Shown here piece after piece: positions 63,795-64,000 of a stretch of DNA of 64,000 bases (position 1 is its first letter; each line of letters starts with the position of its first letter). Origin of the DNA: an uncultured Eubacteriales bacterium (lineage in GTDB: Bacteria; Bacillota; Clostridia; Oscillospirales; Oscillospiraceae); assembly GCA_900321275.1 (NCBI GenBank), contig ONVI01000005.1, forward strand, positions 1 to 64,000. Direction: 5' to 3'. Both the position numbers and the translations under genes were made by a program. The notes beneath the pieces are model-generated. The model saw nothing but the letters and a program-made list of their open reading frames with translations. It was not told the origin of the DNA and searched no databases.

Positions 63795-64000
63795 ATGAAA
63801 ATCAACACATTGGCAGGGCTTTCCGGCGTCAGCCCCGAGACCATCCGCAAATACCGGGATCGGGATCTGCTGCGGCCTTACTGCAACCCGGAAAACGGGT
63901 ATTATGATTATTCCAATGCGGATTTTCTCAATCTGCTTTATATTCGGAAGCTGCGCGGCGCAAACCTCTCTCTGGAAACCATCGGGGCGACCTACAGCTG
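63795..64000 (+). CDS. MerR family transcriptional regulator, partial
   Basis: The first 68 residues are visible. They start MKINTLAGLSGVSPETIRKY, a MerR helix-turn-helix, followed by the wing (NGYYDYSNADFLNLLYIRKL) and GANLSLETIG. The effector domain lies beyond the window. It is divergent from the FMN/FAD reductase and should bind the dyad between them, activating the reductase when its ligand is present. Confidence 0.9.
   Translation, partial: MKINTLAGLSGVSPETIRKYRDRDLLRPYCNPENGYYDYSNADFLNLLYIRKLRGANLSLETIGATYS

Noticed and set aside
61570..63798. 742-residue open frame antisense to the flavin reductase
   Set aside because: Val/Ala/Gly-rich shadow. It also runs through the inverted-repeat element and the MerR promoter region.

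Overview
The window is chromosomal DNA of a spore-forming, fairly GC-rich anaerobic Firmicute, most likely a gut clostridium of the Oscillospiraceae type. This is inferred from gene content and order, not from a database match. Supporting signs are the yicC-remA-gmk-rpoZ-priA-def-fmt-rsmB-rlmN-stp-prkC-rsgA order, spore genes (a SpoVM micro-ORF, a SipL-like coat protein, YunB), cdaA-cdaR, the MEP isoprenoid genes ispD-ispF, many Fe-S flavoproteins, and class A RNase P RNA.

Bases 1-10020 look acquired. A minus-strand operon encodes a Cys-rich 79-residue protein, a 1209-residue adhesin with nine Cna-B repeats, a major pilin and a class C sortase cut by the window edge. It is followed by an AT-rich island of about 3 kb (6833-9831) with an HD-domain nucleotide hydrolase and a small protein. 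The island is bounded by two identical copies of a 17-bp palindrome. Everything ends at the 3' end of a tRNA-Ala(GGC) gene, a usual integration site for conjugative elements, and a second, truncated 5' half of a tRNA lies just beyond it.

Bases 10.3-31 kb carry housekeeping and metabolic genes: an alpha/beta hydrolase, a sodium-coupled amino-acid transporter, a VanW/YoaR envelope protein, a dUTPase-like protein, a large Fe-S/FAD oxidoreductase translationally coupled to the nickel chaperone HypA, an ACT-domain regulator, an SNF2 helicase, an ArsC/Spx-like protein, a TetR regulator, YbaK, UvrA, RecD2, ComF, MreB, IspD and IspF. From 31 to 47 kb runs a long co-directional block: a DUF3343 protein with a NifS-like cysteine desulfurase, c-di-AMP synthesis (CdaA/CdaR), RseC-like, YicC, RemA, Gmk, RpoZ, PriA, Def, Fmt, RsmB, RlmN, the PP2C/PASTA-kinase pair and RsgA. 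It ends with an unannotated-size micro-ORF that I identify as SpoVM, followed by a SipL-like SPOCS/LysM protein. The pair suggests a local spore-coat basement-layer module.

Bases 48.8-64 kb hold a polysaccharide-type ABC exporter with an HprK-like kinase, rnpB, MurD, a methionine gamma-lyase family protein, YunB, LigA, a NUDIX hydrolase, a PreA-like dihydropyrimidine dehydrogenase, a C_GCAxxG_C_C protein, a YhcC-type radical SAM protein, and a Tat-exported FMN/FAD reductase divergent from a MerR regulator. The shared region between the last two has a textbook MerR promoter (19-bp spacer filled by a dyad).

The intergenic regions are unusually structured. There are two copies of a ~160-bp MITE-like element (one supplies the uvrA stop codon), a ~238-bp element with inverted ends, a multi-hairpin repeat nested inside a terminator, and two tandem arrays of perfect hairpins. 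I saw no CRISPR array, rRNA operon, transposase or phage structural gene. The clearest candidates for overlooked biology are the SpoVM micro-ORF with its neighbours, the AT-rich HD-hydrolase island, the MerR-controlled flavin reductase and the hairpin arrays.
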